Source of the DNA: Methylobacterium phyllostachyos
Lineage (GTDB): Bacteria > Pseudomonadota > Alphaproteobacteria > Rhizobiales > Beijerinckiaceae
DNA: 64,000 bases
Assembly (NCBI RefSeq): GCF_900103445.1
Contig: NZ_FNHS01000014.1
Span: forward strand, 62,001 to 126,000
Direction of reading: 5' to 3'
Made by a program: the position numbers and the translations under genes
The notes under the pieces: model-generated
Told to the model about the DNA's origin: nothing
Databases searched by the model: none
Seen by the model: only the letters and a program-made list of their open reading frames with translations
Shown: positions 33,913 through 42,360 of the stretch, piece after piece
How positions within the stretch are numbered: the first letter of the stretch is position 1
How the letters are laid out: the number at the start of each line of letters is the position of its first letter

Positions 33913-34638
33913 ATGAGCCTTCCCACCGGCACCCATGTCCTGACGGATCCGCAGGCCGTCGCCCGCGAGGCGGCCGAGCGGCTCATCGTGGCCTGCGGCG
34001 AGAACCAGTCCGAGCGCATCGCGATCTGCCTGTCCGGCGGCTCGACCCCGAAGGTGCTCTACGGCCTGCTTGCCGGTCCGGACTACGCGACCCGGGTTCC
34101 GTGGGAGCGGGTCCACTGGTTCTTCGGCGACGACCGGGTCGTCCCCTGGGACGACGAGCGCAGCAACGTCCGCATGGTCCGCGAGGCCTTCGGCCATGGC
34201 GCGCCGATCCCGCCGACGCATCTGCACTTCATCCCCTCGGACGAAGGCGCGGAGGCCGGCGCCCGCGCCTACGAGCGCACGCTGCTCGACTTCTACGGAG
34301 CCGGCAGACTCGATCCCGCCCGGCCGCTGTTCGACCTCGTGCTGCTCGGCCTCGGCGAGGACGGGCACACCGCCTCGCTGTTCCCCGGCAAGCCGGCCGT
34401 GGGGGAGACGGAGCGGCTGGTCGCGCCGGTGCCCGAGGCGGGACTCGCGCCCTTCGTGCCGCGCATCACGCTGACGTTTCCAGCGCTGGCCTCCTCCCGG
34501 CACGTGCTGTTCCTCGTGACCGGTGCGGGCAAGCGCGCGCCGCTCGCCCGCCTCGCCGCCGGAGAGGATCTGCCGGCCGGCCGCGTTACCAGCGCGGGCG
34601 AGATCGCATGGCTGCTCGACGCGGCAGCAGCCGGCTGA
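33913..34638 (+). CDS. pgl: 6-phosphogluconolactonase
   Basis: Hydrolyses 6-phosphogluconolactone in the oxidative pentose phosphate path. The 241-residue product has the glucosamine-6-phosphate-isomerase-like fold signatures CLSGGSTPKVLYGLLA, WFFGDDRVVPWDDERSN and LLGLGEDGHTASLFPG, all diagnostic for Pgl. It is the last gene of the operon, 8 bases after gnd. The preceding enzyme of the path, glucose-6-phosphate dehydrogenase (zwf), is absent from this cluster. Confidence 0.95.
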   Translation: MSLPTGTHVLTDPQAVAREAAERLIVACGENQSERIAICLSGGSTPKVLYGLLAGPDYATRVPWERVHWFFGDDRVVPWDDERSNVRMVREAFGHGAPIPPTHLHFIPSDEGAEAGARAYERTLLDFYGAGRLDPARPLFDLVLLGLGEDGHTASLFPGKPAVGETERLVAPVPEAGLAPFVPRITLTFPALASSRHVLFLVTGAGKRAPLARLAAGEDLPAGRVTSAGEIAWLLDAAAAG

Positions 34639-34651
34639 CGCCGCGCGGATG

Positions 34652-34768
34652 GGTCGGGGTTTCGAAAGGGCCCTGCCCTTTCGCGGGTCCAGGGCAGGGC
34701 CCTGGAATCCGTCCGGGCGTTGCCCTGAACAACCCACCAAAGGGCTCAGCCCTTTAGAAACCCCGGAC
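34652..34768. repeat. GGGGTTTC-type palindromic intergenic repeat
   Basis: The outer ends GGGGTTTC (34656-34663) and GAAACCCC (34757-34764) are inverted. Inside are AAAGGG/CCCTTT, an inverted CAGGGCAGGGCCCTGG block and GGGCTCAGCCCTTTAG. The related sequence at 62884-62990 has the same ends and CAGGGCTCTGCCCTGGACCC. The rest of the 34639-34933 gap shows no gene; the promoter of the cysteine dioxygenase gene is presumably near 34780-34920. Confidence 0.7.
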
Positions 34769-34933
34769 CACAAGCTCAAAATCGGCGAGGTGAAATCATA
34801 TTTCGTCGAATGGTTGGCTTGCGCAATGGGCTTGCGCGATGCCCGGCAATTGGAGTGAACAACGCAACCGCGAAACGGCCGGCGCGCGATACGATACCGG
34901 GGTGTTCGGACATCGTAGCGCAGGAGATCCGCG

Positions 34934-35455
34934 ATGGCACAGTCGACCCCGTCCGCCGACGTCGCGGCGATGATGGCGGATCTCGCCGCCTCGGTCCGCC
35001 GGCCCCCGGGAGCCTATCTCGCCGCCGCGCGCCAGACGCTGCAGCATCTTCTGTCCCGGCCGGAGCTGCTTGATCCGTCGCGGCTCGTCGGCCGGAGCGA
35101 GGGCCTGACCCGCAACCTGCTGTTCGGCACCGAGGCGATCAGCGTCTGGGCCATGGTGTGGGCGCCGAGCGCCGTGACGCCGGTGCACGATCACCACTGC
35201 TCGTGCTGCTTCGGGCTGCTGCGCGGTACCTTGCGCGAGACGTGGTACCGGCCGATCAGCGACACGCACGCGGTGGCGACCCAGGATGTTGTCCGCGAGC
35301 CCGGTTTCGTCGCCTGCATGATGCCGACGGGGCCGAACCTGCACCGGATTGCCAATGACGGGCCGGAGGCGGCAGTCTCGATCCACGTCTACGGCTACGA
35401 TCACCGGGCACAGGAATCGTCGATCCATCGCACCTACGAGATCGCGGCGGGCTGA
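34934..35455 (+). CDS. Cysteine dioxygenase family protein
   Basis: A cupin-fold non-haem iron thiol dioxygenase of 173 residues. The three-histidine iron site is visible: PVHDHHCSC (His85, His87) and NLHRIAN (His137). The spacing matches bacterial cysteine dioxygenases, which convert cysteine to cysteine sulfinate. Related 3-mercaptopropionate dioxygenases share the fold, so the thiol substrate is not certain. It converges on the Lrp gene with 16 bases between them. Confidence 0.85.
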   Translation: MAQSTPSADVAAMMADLAASVRRPPGAYLAAARQTLQHLLSRPELLDPSRLVGRSEGLTRNLLFGTEAISVWAMVWAPSAVTPVHDHHCSCCFGLLRGTLRETWYRPISDTHAVATQDVVREPGFVACMMPTGPNLHRIANDGPEAAVSIHVYGYDHRAQESSIHRTYEIAAG

Positions 35456-35471
35456 AACCGCTGCCTCGGTC

Positions 35472-35933
35472 TCACGCCACGTAGAGCGTGGGGACGGCGG
35501 TCGTGTACTTCATCTCCTCCATGGCGATGGAGGAGGACAGGTTCGAAAACTCAAGCTTGGCGATGAGCCGCTGGTACACGGCGTCGTAGGCCTCGATGTC
35601 GGGCACGACGATGCGCAGCAGGTAATCGATCTCACCGGTGAGGCGCCACGCCTCCACGATCTCGGGGAAGTCGGCGACGATCCGGCGGAACGCCTCCGAC
35701 CAGTCAGCGGCGTGGCGCGGAGCCTTTACGGCCACGAACACCGTCGTCGGCACGTTGACCTTGCGGCGGTCGACCAGGGCGACCCGGCCCCGGATTACCC
35801 CGGAGGCTTCGAGTTTCTTCACCCGGCGCCAGCACGGCGCCGCGCTGACGCCGACCCGCTCGGCGAGTTCGGCCACGGGCAACGTCGCGTCCTGCTGGAG
35901 GATGTCCAGGATCTTCCGGTCCACCGCGTCCAT
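35472..35933 (-). CDS. Lrp/AsnC family transcriptional regulator
   Basis: A 153-residue feast/famine regulator. The N-terminal HTH region reads DAVDRKILDILQQDATLPVAELAERVGVSAAPCWRRVKKLEASGVI. The C-terminal RAM (ligand-binding) domain follows, with ADWSEAFRRIVADFPEIVEAWRLTGEIDYLLRIVV. Such proteins sense amino acids. It neighbours dcd (21 bases upstream on the same strand) and converges with the cysteine dioxygenase gene, a possible but unproven target. Confidence 0.93.
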   Translation of the reverse strand: MDAVDRKILDILQQDATLPVAELAERVGVSAAPCWRRVKKLEASGVIRGRVALVDRRKVNVPTTVFVAVKAPRHAADWSEAFRRIVADFPEIVEAWRLTGEIDYLLRIVVPDIEAYDAVYQRLIAKLEFSNLSSSIAMEEMKYTTAVPTLYVA

Positions 35934-35954
35934 GCGATCGATGCTCCTCGCGCG

Positions 35955-37079
35955 CTACAGGACGAAGTGCTTCGAGAGCTTGAGCCCCTGCGCCTGATAG
36001 TTCGAGCCGGCGCCGGCGCCGTAGAGCGTTTCGGGCACGTCGAGCATGCGCTCGTAGACGAGGCGGCCCACGATCTGGCCGTCTTCCAGCAGGAACGGCA
36101 CGTCGCGCGAGCGCACCTCCAGCACGGCCCGGGCGCCCGCGCCCCCTGCCCCGGCATAGCCGAAGCCCGGATCGAAGAAGCCCGCGTAATGGACGCGGAA
36201 TTCGCCGACCAGCGGATCGAACGGCACCATCTCGGCGGCGTGGTCAGGGGGGACCTGCACGGCTTCCTTCGACGCCAGGATGTAGAACTGGCCGGGATCG
36301 AGGATCAGGCTGCCCGATCCGTCGGCCGCGAGCGGCTCCCAGAACTCGGCGGCCCTGTGGCTCCCGGGGGCGTCCACGTCCACGAGGCCGGTATGCCGCT
36401 TCGCGCGGTAGCCGATCAGCCCGTCGAATCCCGATAGATCCACCGAGACCGCCACGCCCCCCTGGAAGGACGGGCTGCCCGCATCGACCAGGGCCGAGCG
36501 GGCATGGAGCAGGCCGAGTTCGGCCTCGTTCAGCCGCGGCGCCCCGCGGCGGAAGCGGATCTGCGACAGGCGCGAGCCGGTGCGGACCAGGACCGGGAAG
36601 GTGCGCGGGGAAATCTCGGCGTAGAGCGGGCCGTCATAGCCGGGCTCGACCTGATCGAACGCCTCGCCCCGGTCGGTGATCACCCGGGTGAACACGTCGA
36701 TCCGCCCGGTGGAGCTTTTCGGGTTGGCCGCCGCCGCGAGGTCGCCTGGCAGCGCCAGCCGCTCCTGCAACTCGGCGATGTAGACGCAGCCGGTTTCGAG
36801 CACCGCCCCCGGCCGCAGGTCGATTCGGTGCAGCGCCAGACGCTCGACGCAGGCCTGAACCGTGCGCCCCGCCCCCGGCAGGAAGCTCGTTCGCACCCGG
36901 TAGGCGGTGGCGCCGAGGCGCAGGTCGATGCTGGCCGGCTGGATCTGGTCGGCGGCGAACGGGCTCTCCGTGCGGATCCCGCCCGCGCGCGCCAACGCCG
37001 AAATGGCCTGGGCCGGCAGGATGCCGCTGCGGCTCCCGGTGCCCGAATCGGGCCCTCCCGTGGCTGCGCCCGCTGTCAT
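35955..37079 (-). CDS. dcd: 2'-deoxycytidine 5'-triphosphate deaminase, double-domain type
   Basis: A 374-residue protein with two dUTPase-like beta folds in tandem, the form found in rhizobia and relatives and annotated as dCTP deaminase. The first half contains ADQIQPASIDLRLG and LAAAANPKSSTGRIDVFTRV with ITDRG and PGYDGPLYAEISPRTF. The second half contains FYILASKEAVQVPPDHAAEM, FDPGFGYAG and EVRSRDVPFLLEDGQIVGRLVYERM. It would supply dUTP for the dUTPase at 3915-4385. Standard Dcd is about 190 residues, so this is the long form. It is divergent from apaG. Confidence 0.88.
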   Translation of the reverse strand: MTAGAATGGPDSGTGSRSGILPAQAISALARAGGIRTESPFAADQIQPASIDLRLGATAYRVRTSFLPGAGRTVQACVERLALHRIDLRPGAVLETGCVYIAELQERLALPGDLAAAANPKSSTGRIDVFTRVITDRGEAFDQVEPGYDGPLYAEISPRTFPVLVRTGSRLSQIRFRRGAPRLNEAELGLLHARSALVDAGSPSFQGGVAVSVDLSGFDGLIGYRAKRHTGLVDVDAPGSHRAAEFWEPLAADGSGSLILDPGQFYILASKEAVQVPPDHAAEMVPFDPLVGEFRVHYAGFFDPGFGYAGAGGAGARAVLEVRSRDVPFLLEDGQIVGRLVYERMLDVPETLYGAGAGSNYQAQGLKLSKHFVL

Positions 37080-37354
37080 CGCGCCCGTACCCCTCTCGCG
37101 CGCCGCCGGCCGGTCCGCGTCCGGCTCCGTTTTCCTCCGGCACTGGCTAACGCGGCCTTAAGGCGTTCGGCCAGCCGCCGCAGGGCACCCCCTTCCCGAT
37201 CGGCGCCCGAATCAGCCTGGCGCGGGGCCCAGGATCGCGCGAGGTAGTCCGCCGCAATTGACGGGGATTCTGTAGGCAACTACGACCGCCCAGGAAGCGC
37301 GTTTCGTTCGGCTTCAGCGAATCGTATCGTCCGAAAGAAGGGCCAAATAGGGCG

Positions 37355-37747
37355 ATGTACAAGGCTGAGACGCGGGGAATTAGTGTGACCGTCCAGTCTC
37401 GTTTCGTCGAGGAGGAATCTTCGCCGAACGAGAGCCGCTATTTCTTCGCCTATACGGTCGAGATCGTGAATAACGGCAGCGAGCAGGTTCAGCTCCGCTC
37501 CCGCCACTGGCGGATCATCGACGGGCATGGGGCCTGCCAGGAGGTGCGTGGCACTGGCGTGGTCGGCAAGCAGCCGGTGCTGGAGCCCGGCGAGTCCTTC
37601 TGCTACACCAGTGGCTGCCCGCTCAACACGCCCGACGGGTTGATGGCCGGCAGCTACACCATGGCGACGGTGGCCGGTGAGAGCTTCGAGGCCGAGATCC
37701 CCGCCTTCTCCCTCGACAGCCCGCACGTCCGCCGCAGCCTGCACTGA
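37355..37747 (+). CDS. apaG: ApaG family protein
   Basis: A 130-residue fibronectin-III-like beta-sandwich protein. It starts MYKAETRGISVTVQSRFVEE and has the family core YFFAYTVEIVNNG, QLRSRHWRIIDGHG, GTGVVGKQPVLEPGE and MAGSYTMAT. In enterobacteria the protein is associated with Co/Mg resistance; the molecular role is unsettled. In rhizobia it lies close to argD-argF-hslO, as here. Confidence 0.95.
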   Translation: MYKAETRGISVTVQSRFVEEESSPNESRYFFAYTVEIVNNGSEQVQLRSRHWRIIDGHGACQEVRGTGVVGKQPVLEPGESFCYTSGCPLNTPDGLMAGSYTMATVAGESFEAEIPAFSLDSPHVRRSLH

Positions 37748-37784
37748 GGCCCCGTCGGTCTGGGGCTTCGCCCCGGAGGAATCC

Positions 37785-38954
37785 ATGCCCGCGACCGGCG
37801 AGCGGCTGAGCCCGCTCGACATGCTGGCCCGCCTCGTGTCCTTCGACACGGAGAGCGACAAGTCCAACCTCGCCCTGATCGACTCGGTCTGCGCCTATCT
37901 CGACGGATGGGGCGTCCCGTACCTGCGGCTGCCGAACGCGGCCGCCGACAAGGCCGCCGTGCTCGCTACGATCGGCCCGATGGCCGAAGGCGGCGTCGTG
38001 CTGTCCGGCCACACCGATGTGGTGCCGGTGGCGGGGCAGGCCTGGAGCAGCGACCCGTTCACCCTGCGCGTCGCCGACGGCCGGGCCTATGGCCGGGGCG
38101 CGGTCGACATGAAGGGGTTCGACGCCCTCGCGCTCGCCCTGGTGCCCGACATGCTGGCGGCCGATCTGAAGCGGCCGATCCACATCCTGCTCTCCTACGA
38201 CGAGGAGACGACCTGCCTCGGCTCGATGGACGGCATTGCCCGCTTCGGAGCCGACCTGCCGCGGCCCGGCGCCGTGATCGTCGGCGAGCCGACCGGCCTG
38301 GAGGTGGCGGACGCGCACAAGAGCATCGTGACCTGCCTCACCACCGTGCACGGCCGCGAGGCCCATTCGGCCCGGCCGGCCCTTGGGGCGAACGCCGTGA
38401 CGGCCGCCTGCGAGCTGGTGGCCGGCCTCAACTGGATCGCCGACCGGATGATCGAGCGCGGCGACGCCTCGGGCCGGTTCGATCCGGCCGCCACCACGGT
38501 CCATGTCGGGACGATCCACGGCGGCACCGCCCGGAACATCATCGCCAAGGAATGCCGTTTCCATTGGGAGTATCGCGGCCTGCCGGACCTCGATCCGGCC
38601 GAGATTCCGCGCCTGTTCGCCGAGGAGGTCGCGCGGGTGACCCGGGAGCGGCTCAACCGCTACGGCGCGTTCGGGCGGATCGAGACCCTGGAGGAGGTCG
38701 ATATCCCGGGCCTCGCCCCGGATCCTGGCTCGGCGGCGGAGCGCCTGTGCCTGCGGCTCGCCGGGCGCAACCGCACCGTGGCGGTGCCCTACGCCACCGA
38801 GGCCGGCCAGTTCCAGGCGGCGGGCCTGCCGACCGTCGTGTGCGGGCCGGGCGACATCGCGCAGGCCCACCAGCCCGACGAATTCATCACCCTGGACGCC
38901 CTCGCCCAGGGCGAACGATTCCTGCGTGACCTGATCGAGGCCTGTGCGGCATGA
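37785..38954 (+). CDS. argE: Acetylornithine deacetylase
   Basis: A zinc M20 peptidase-family enzyme removing acetate from N-acetylornithine. The 389-residue product has LSGHTDVVPVAGQAW (metal His and Asp), YGRGAVDMKGFDAL, LLSYDEETTCLG and a dimerisation domain with HAHSARP-like REAHSARPALG. The ATG at 37785 follows GGAGGA at 37775-37780. It overlaps speG by 4 bases (ATGA). The adjoining arginine genes argF and argD in the window support an arginine role. Confidence 0.92.
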   Translation: MPATGERLSPLDMLARLVSFDTESDKSNLALIDSVCAYLDGWGVPYLRLPNAAADKAAVLATIGPMAEGGVVLSGHTDVVPVAGQAWSSDPFTLRVADGRAYGRGAVDMKGFDALALALVPDMLAADLKRPIHILLSYDEETTCLGSMDGIARFGADLPRPGAVIVGEPTGLEVADAHKSIVTCLTTVHGREAHSARPALGANAVTAACELVAGLNWIADRMIERGDASGRFDPAATTVHVGTIHGGTARNIIAKECRFHWEYRGLPDLDPAEIPRLFAEEVARVTRERLNRYGAFGRIETLEEVDIPGLAPDPGSAAERLCLRLAGRNRTVAVPYATEAGQFQAAGLPTVVCGPGDIAQAHQPDEFITLDALAQGERFLRDLIEACAA

Positions 38955-39517
38955 GACCGCTGACCGACGTGACCATCAAGCTGCGGCCGCTGGAGCGGGA
39001 GGACCTGCGCTTCGTCCACCAGCTCAACAACAACGACAGCATCATGCGCTACTGGTTCGAGGAGGCCTACGAGTCCTTCGCCGAACTGCAGCAGCTCTAC
39101 GAGCGCAACATCCACAACCAGAGCGAACGCCGCTTCATCGTGGCCGATCCGAGCGGCGAGCCGGCCGGGCTGATCGAGCTGGTCGAGATCAACCACCTGC
39201 ACCGGCGCTGCGAGTTCCAGATCGCGATCCACCCGAGCTTCCAGGGCCGGGGCTACGCGTGGCAGGCGACGCGGATCGCCATGGATTACGCGTTCAGCGT
39301 GCTCAACATCCACAAGCTCTACCTGCACGTCGACCGGGACAACGCCCGGGCGGTGCGCATCTACGAGCGCTGCGGCTTCCGCCCCGAGGGCGTGCTGAAG
39401 GACGAGTTCTTCGTGAACGGGCGCTACCGCGATGCGGTCCGGATGTGCCTGTTCCAGCCGGATTACCTGAAAGCCCGCGGTGGGGGCGACATCGCTGAGC
39501 CGGTGCTCAAGGTATGA
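38951..39517 (+). CDS. speG: Spermidine N(1)-acetyltransferase
   Basis: A GNAT-fold enzyme that acetylates spermidine, 188 residues. The sequence is close to enterobacterial SpeG along its length: KLRPLEREDLRFVHQLNNND, IMRYWFEEAYE, HNQSERRFIV, LVEINHLHRRCEFQIAI and EFFVNGRYRDAVRMCLFQPDYL. The acetyl-CoA loop is QGRGYA. It is translationally coupled to argE, pairing arginine and polyamine metabolism. Confidence 0.92.
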   Translation: MRPLTDVTIKLRPLEREDLRFVHQLNNNDSIMRYWFEEAYESFAELQQLYERNIHNQSERRFIVADPSGEPAGLIELVEINHLHRRCEFQIAIHPSFQGRGYAWQATRIAMDYAFSVLNIHKLYLHVDRDNARAVRIYERCGFRPEGVLKDEFFVNGRYRDAVRMCLFQPDYLKARGGGDIAEPVLKV

Positions 39518-39556
39518 GGCGGCTGGAGATTATGGCTGCGGATTATGCAGTCCTCT

Positions 39557-39649
39557 CCGTCATCACGAGCGAAGCGAAGTGACCCAGGGCAACGCGACGG
39601 AGGTTAGCGTCGCGCCGACTGGGTTGCTTCGCTCCGCTCGCAAAGACGG
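39557..39649. repeat. REP-like palindrome (GAGCGAAGCGAAG type)
   Basis: The left arm (39557-39587), CCGTCATCACGAGCGAAGCG and onwards, is an imperfect inverse of the right arm (39619-39649), which ends CTCCGCTCGCAAAGACGG; about 25 of 31 positions pair. The class is widespread between genes in alphaproteobacteria. It lies between convergent speG and the repeat protein gene and may act as their shared terminator. Confidence 0.75.
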
Positions 39650-39711
39650 TGGTATCAACTGGTGACGAGACGGGGGAAGAGCCCGAAGGCCCCTCCCCTA
39701 AATCACGTCGC

Positions 39712-40932
39712 TCAGTTGCGCCCGGCACCCGGCTGGCCGCCACCGGTCCGGCTGCCGCCCTGGGCACCGCCCATGCTGCCGCCGCCCTGGGTGTTGCCCT
39801 GCATGCCGCTGCGCTCGCCGCCTATCCGGCCGCCCTCGGCGCCGGACTTCATGCCGCCCTGCTGGTTGCCACGGTCGGAGGCGTTGCGGATGCCGTCCTG
39901 CTGGTTGCCGCGCATGTCGCTGTTGCGCAGGCCGTCATTCCGGCCGTTGCGGTCGGTCCCGCGATCCGTGCGGCCGGCGTCACGACCCTCGGTGCGCGAG
40001 GCGTAGCGAACGCCATCCCGACCCCGCTCGCCGTGGTTGTCGAACCGGGCACCGGCGCGCTGCTCCGAGCGGAAGCTCGCGTTGACCGTGCCGCCGCCGC
40101 TGAGACGGCGGTACTCCGCGGATCCGTAACGGACCCGCTGGCCGTGGATCGTCACGAAGCGATCCTCCTGCACCGACACGAGGCGGCGATACTCGGGCGA
40201 GCCGTACAGAACGCGCTGGCCGCGGATGACGACGTAGCGCTCACGCGGTCCGGTCTCGCGGACGCTGACCAGGCGGCGATACTCCGGCGAGCCGTAGAGG
40301 ACACGCTGGCCGCGGATCACCACGTAGCGCTCGCGCGGGCCGCGGTGCTCGACGATCAGGCGGCGGTACTCGGGGGAGCCGTACACGACCCGACGCCCGC
40401 CGATGAGCACGAAGCGGCCCTCGCGGCGGAAGCCACCCTCGACCCGATCGGTCCGCACGTCGGTCCGGCTGCTGACATCGGTGCGGCCGCGGACATCGAC
40501 CCGATCACTCCGGCGGTCGCCACGCGCGTCGCGCTCGGCACGGGCGCCATCGCGATCACCACGGGCGTTCCGGTCTGCGGTGCGGGCATTGTCGCGGTCG
40601 CCGCGCTCGGCGCCGGCCCGGTCACCGCGGTTGCCCGGGTCACGATCCTGCGTCATCCGGCCCTCGCCGCCGCGGTCCCGCCCGGCCTGACCCGGACCGG
40701 CCTTCCGGTCGGCGGCCGCTTGGGTGCCCTGCTGGCCGCCCTGCATGGCGCCCCGATCACCACGCTCGCCGCCGCCCATCCGACCACCCTCGGCGCCGGA
40801 CTTCATGCTCGACTCGGACCCGCCCTGCCCGGCGCGGCCGGCCATCCCGGGCCCCCGCTCGGCGCTGCCCTGCTGCGCGTAGACCGAGGTGCTCATCAGC
40901 AGCGCGGCCAAACCGATCGACAATCTCTGCAT
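39712..40932 (-). CDS. Exported repeat protein with four YGSPEYRR units
   Basis: A 406-residue secreted protein with a signal peptide at residues 1-19 (LSIGLAALLMSTSVYA). The body is rich in Gly, Arg, Asp and Gln without cysteine. In the middle are four units of about 21 residues: RFVLIGGRRVVYGSPEYRRL at 173, RYVVIRGQRVLYGSPEYRRL at 202 and 232, and RFVTIHGQRVRYGSAEYRRL at 258, spaced 26-30 residues. Flanking arms are low complexity (RGDRxG, GNQQxG), and MKSGAEGGR occurs at both 43 and 361. No family was recognised. It could be an envelope or biofilm matrix component; this is only a guess from composition. Confidence 0.75.
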   Translation of the reverse strand: MQRLSIGLAALLMSTSVYAQQGSAERGPGMAGRAGQGGSESSMKSGAEGGRMGGGERGDRGAMQGGQQGTQAAADRKAGPGQAGRDRGGEGRMTQDRDPGNRGDRAGAERGDRDNARTADRNARGDRDGARAERDARGDRRSDRVDVRGRTDVSSRTDVRTDRVEGGFRREGRFVLIGGRRVVYGSPEYRRLIVEHRGPRERYVVIRGQRVLYGSPEYRRLVSVRETGPRERYVVIRGQRVLYGSPEYRRLVSVQEDRFVTIHGQRVRYGSAEYRRLSGGGTVNASFRSEQRAGARFDNHGERGRDGVRYASRTEGRDAGRTDRGTDRNGRNDGLRNSDMRGNQQDGIRNASDRGNQQGGMKSGAEGGRIGGERSGMQGNTQGGGSMGGAQGGSRTGGGQPGAGRN

Positions 40933-41102
40933 GGCGTTCCTCCAATGTTGAATCCGCCACGCAACGTCGAAGGTCCGGAAACGGTTCTAGTCAGGCTCCT
41001 GAAAAATTCGCGCAACGAATACCGATGCCTCTGCGTTTCGCGGGCAAAGCTTGGCCGTAAAGCCTTGACGAAAGCCTGGGCGATCGGCCGTGAGGCCAGG
41101 TT

Positions 41103-42128
41103 CTACTGCTTCGGCTGATCGGCGATCTCGGCTTCGACCGCTGCAGGATCGAGATCGTAGCGCCGGGAGCAGAACTCGCAGGTGATGACGATGCGCCCGT
41201 CATCCGCCACCATGTCGCGCCGCTCCTGCGGCGAGAACGAGCGGATCATGCCCATCACTCGCTCCTGTGAGCAGCGGCAGGTCTCCTGGACGGCCTGCCG
41301 ATCGAAGACGCGCACGCCCCGTTCGTGGAACAGCCGGTAGAGCAGCCGCTCACTCGACAGGTTGGGATCGATCAGCTCGTGATCCTCGATGGTGGCGACC
41401 AGTGAGCGCGCCTCCGCCCAAGCGTCGTCCTCCGGGGCCTCGCCGGAGAGATGCGTGTGCCCCTCCGGGATGTCGCCGGGCGGCAGGTCGGCGAGGCGGG
41501 CCCGGTCGATCGATTGGGGCAGGAACTGCACCAGCAGGCCGCCAGCGCGCCAGTGCCCGGCCCCCTCCTCCACGGCCTCGGCCACGGCGAGGCGAACCTC
41601 CGTCGGGATCTGCTCGGACTGGCGGAAATACTGGTGGGCGGCCTGCTCCAGGCTCTGGCCTTCGAGGGCGACGACGCCCTGATAGCGACTGGCCGACGTG
41701 CCCTGGTCGATCGTCATGGCGAGGTGCCCGGTGCCGATCAGGTCGGCATCCTTGAGCGGGCCGGAGCCGAGGGCGGCAACGCGTTCCGCCTCGAACCGCG
41801 CGGTGGCGCGCAGGCGATCGGGGGCCTCGAAATCGACCACGATCATCGCCACCGGGCCATCAGTCTTGGTCTGGAGCTGGAACCGACCCTCGAACTTGAG
41901 CGAGGAGCCGAGCAGCACCGTCAGCGCCGCCGCTTCGCCAAGCAGCCGCGCCACCGGATCCGGATAGCCGTGCCGCCGCAGAATCGTGTCGACGGCGGGG
42001 CCGAGCCGCACAACGCGCCCGCGCACGTCGAGCGCCTCGACGGCGAAGGGCAGCACGGCGTCGTCACCGCCCATGTGGCCGTTGCCGGCCTGTGCGGTGT
42101 CCGAATGCGATGGTGTTCCTGAACTCAT
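41103..42128 (-). CDS. hslO: Hsp33 redox-regulated chaperone
   Basis: A holdase activated by oxidation. The 341-residue product has the Hsp33 body (LGEAAALTVLLGSSLKFEGRFQLQTKTDGPV, YFRQSEQIPTEV) and the C-terminal zinc switch CRC ... CEFC. The ATG at 42128 is preceded by GGAGCGG; the frame continues upstream but without family similarity. In rhizobia hslO follows argD-argF on the same strand, as here. Confidence 0.93.
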   Translation of the reverse strand: MSSGTPSHSDTAQAGNGHMGGDDAVLPFAVEALDVRGRVVRLGPAVDTILRRHGYPDPVARLLGEAAALTVLLGSSLKFEGRFQLQTKTDGPVAMIVVDFEAPDRLRATARFEAERVAALGSGPLKDADLIGTGHLAMTIDQGTSASRYQGVVALEGQSLEQAAHQYFRQSEQIPTEVRLAVAEAVEEGAGHWRAGGLLVQFLPQSIDRARLADLPPGDIPEGHTHLSGEAPEDDAWAEARSLVATIEDHELIDPNLSSERLLYRLFHERGVRVFDRQAVQETCRCSQERVMGMIRSFSPQERRDMVADDGRIVITCEFCSRRYDLDPAAVEAEIADQPKQ

Positions 42129-42360
42129 GCCCGCTCCGATCGATGCGCCAGTTCGCGATGACATGGGCGCCGAGCGGCGTGAGGGGCTGACCCGGGTGGA
42201 GCGATCCCTCACCCCGCCCGCGCCCGGCGGGAGGACGGACGCATCGCGCCTCATCCTCGCCGGGATGCCGCCTGACGGCAGCCGTGATGGGGATACGGGC
42301 CGCGCATGCCGCCCGCTTTACCCTATATGGTGTGCCGAACCCGCGGGCGCGAGCCCGGCT

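Noticed and set aside
39712..40932. CRISPR-like array suggested by repeated segments
   Set aside because: The repeats are in frame, vary at third positions and encode a protein repeat. There are no unique spacers of constant length.
39649..41118. 489-codon plus-strand frame, Ala/Val-rich, opposite the repeat protein
   Set aside because: The minus-strand frame has a signal peptide and regular repeats. The plus frame is just the mirrored low-complexity sequence.
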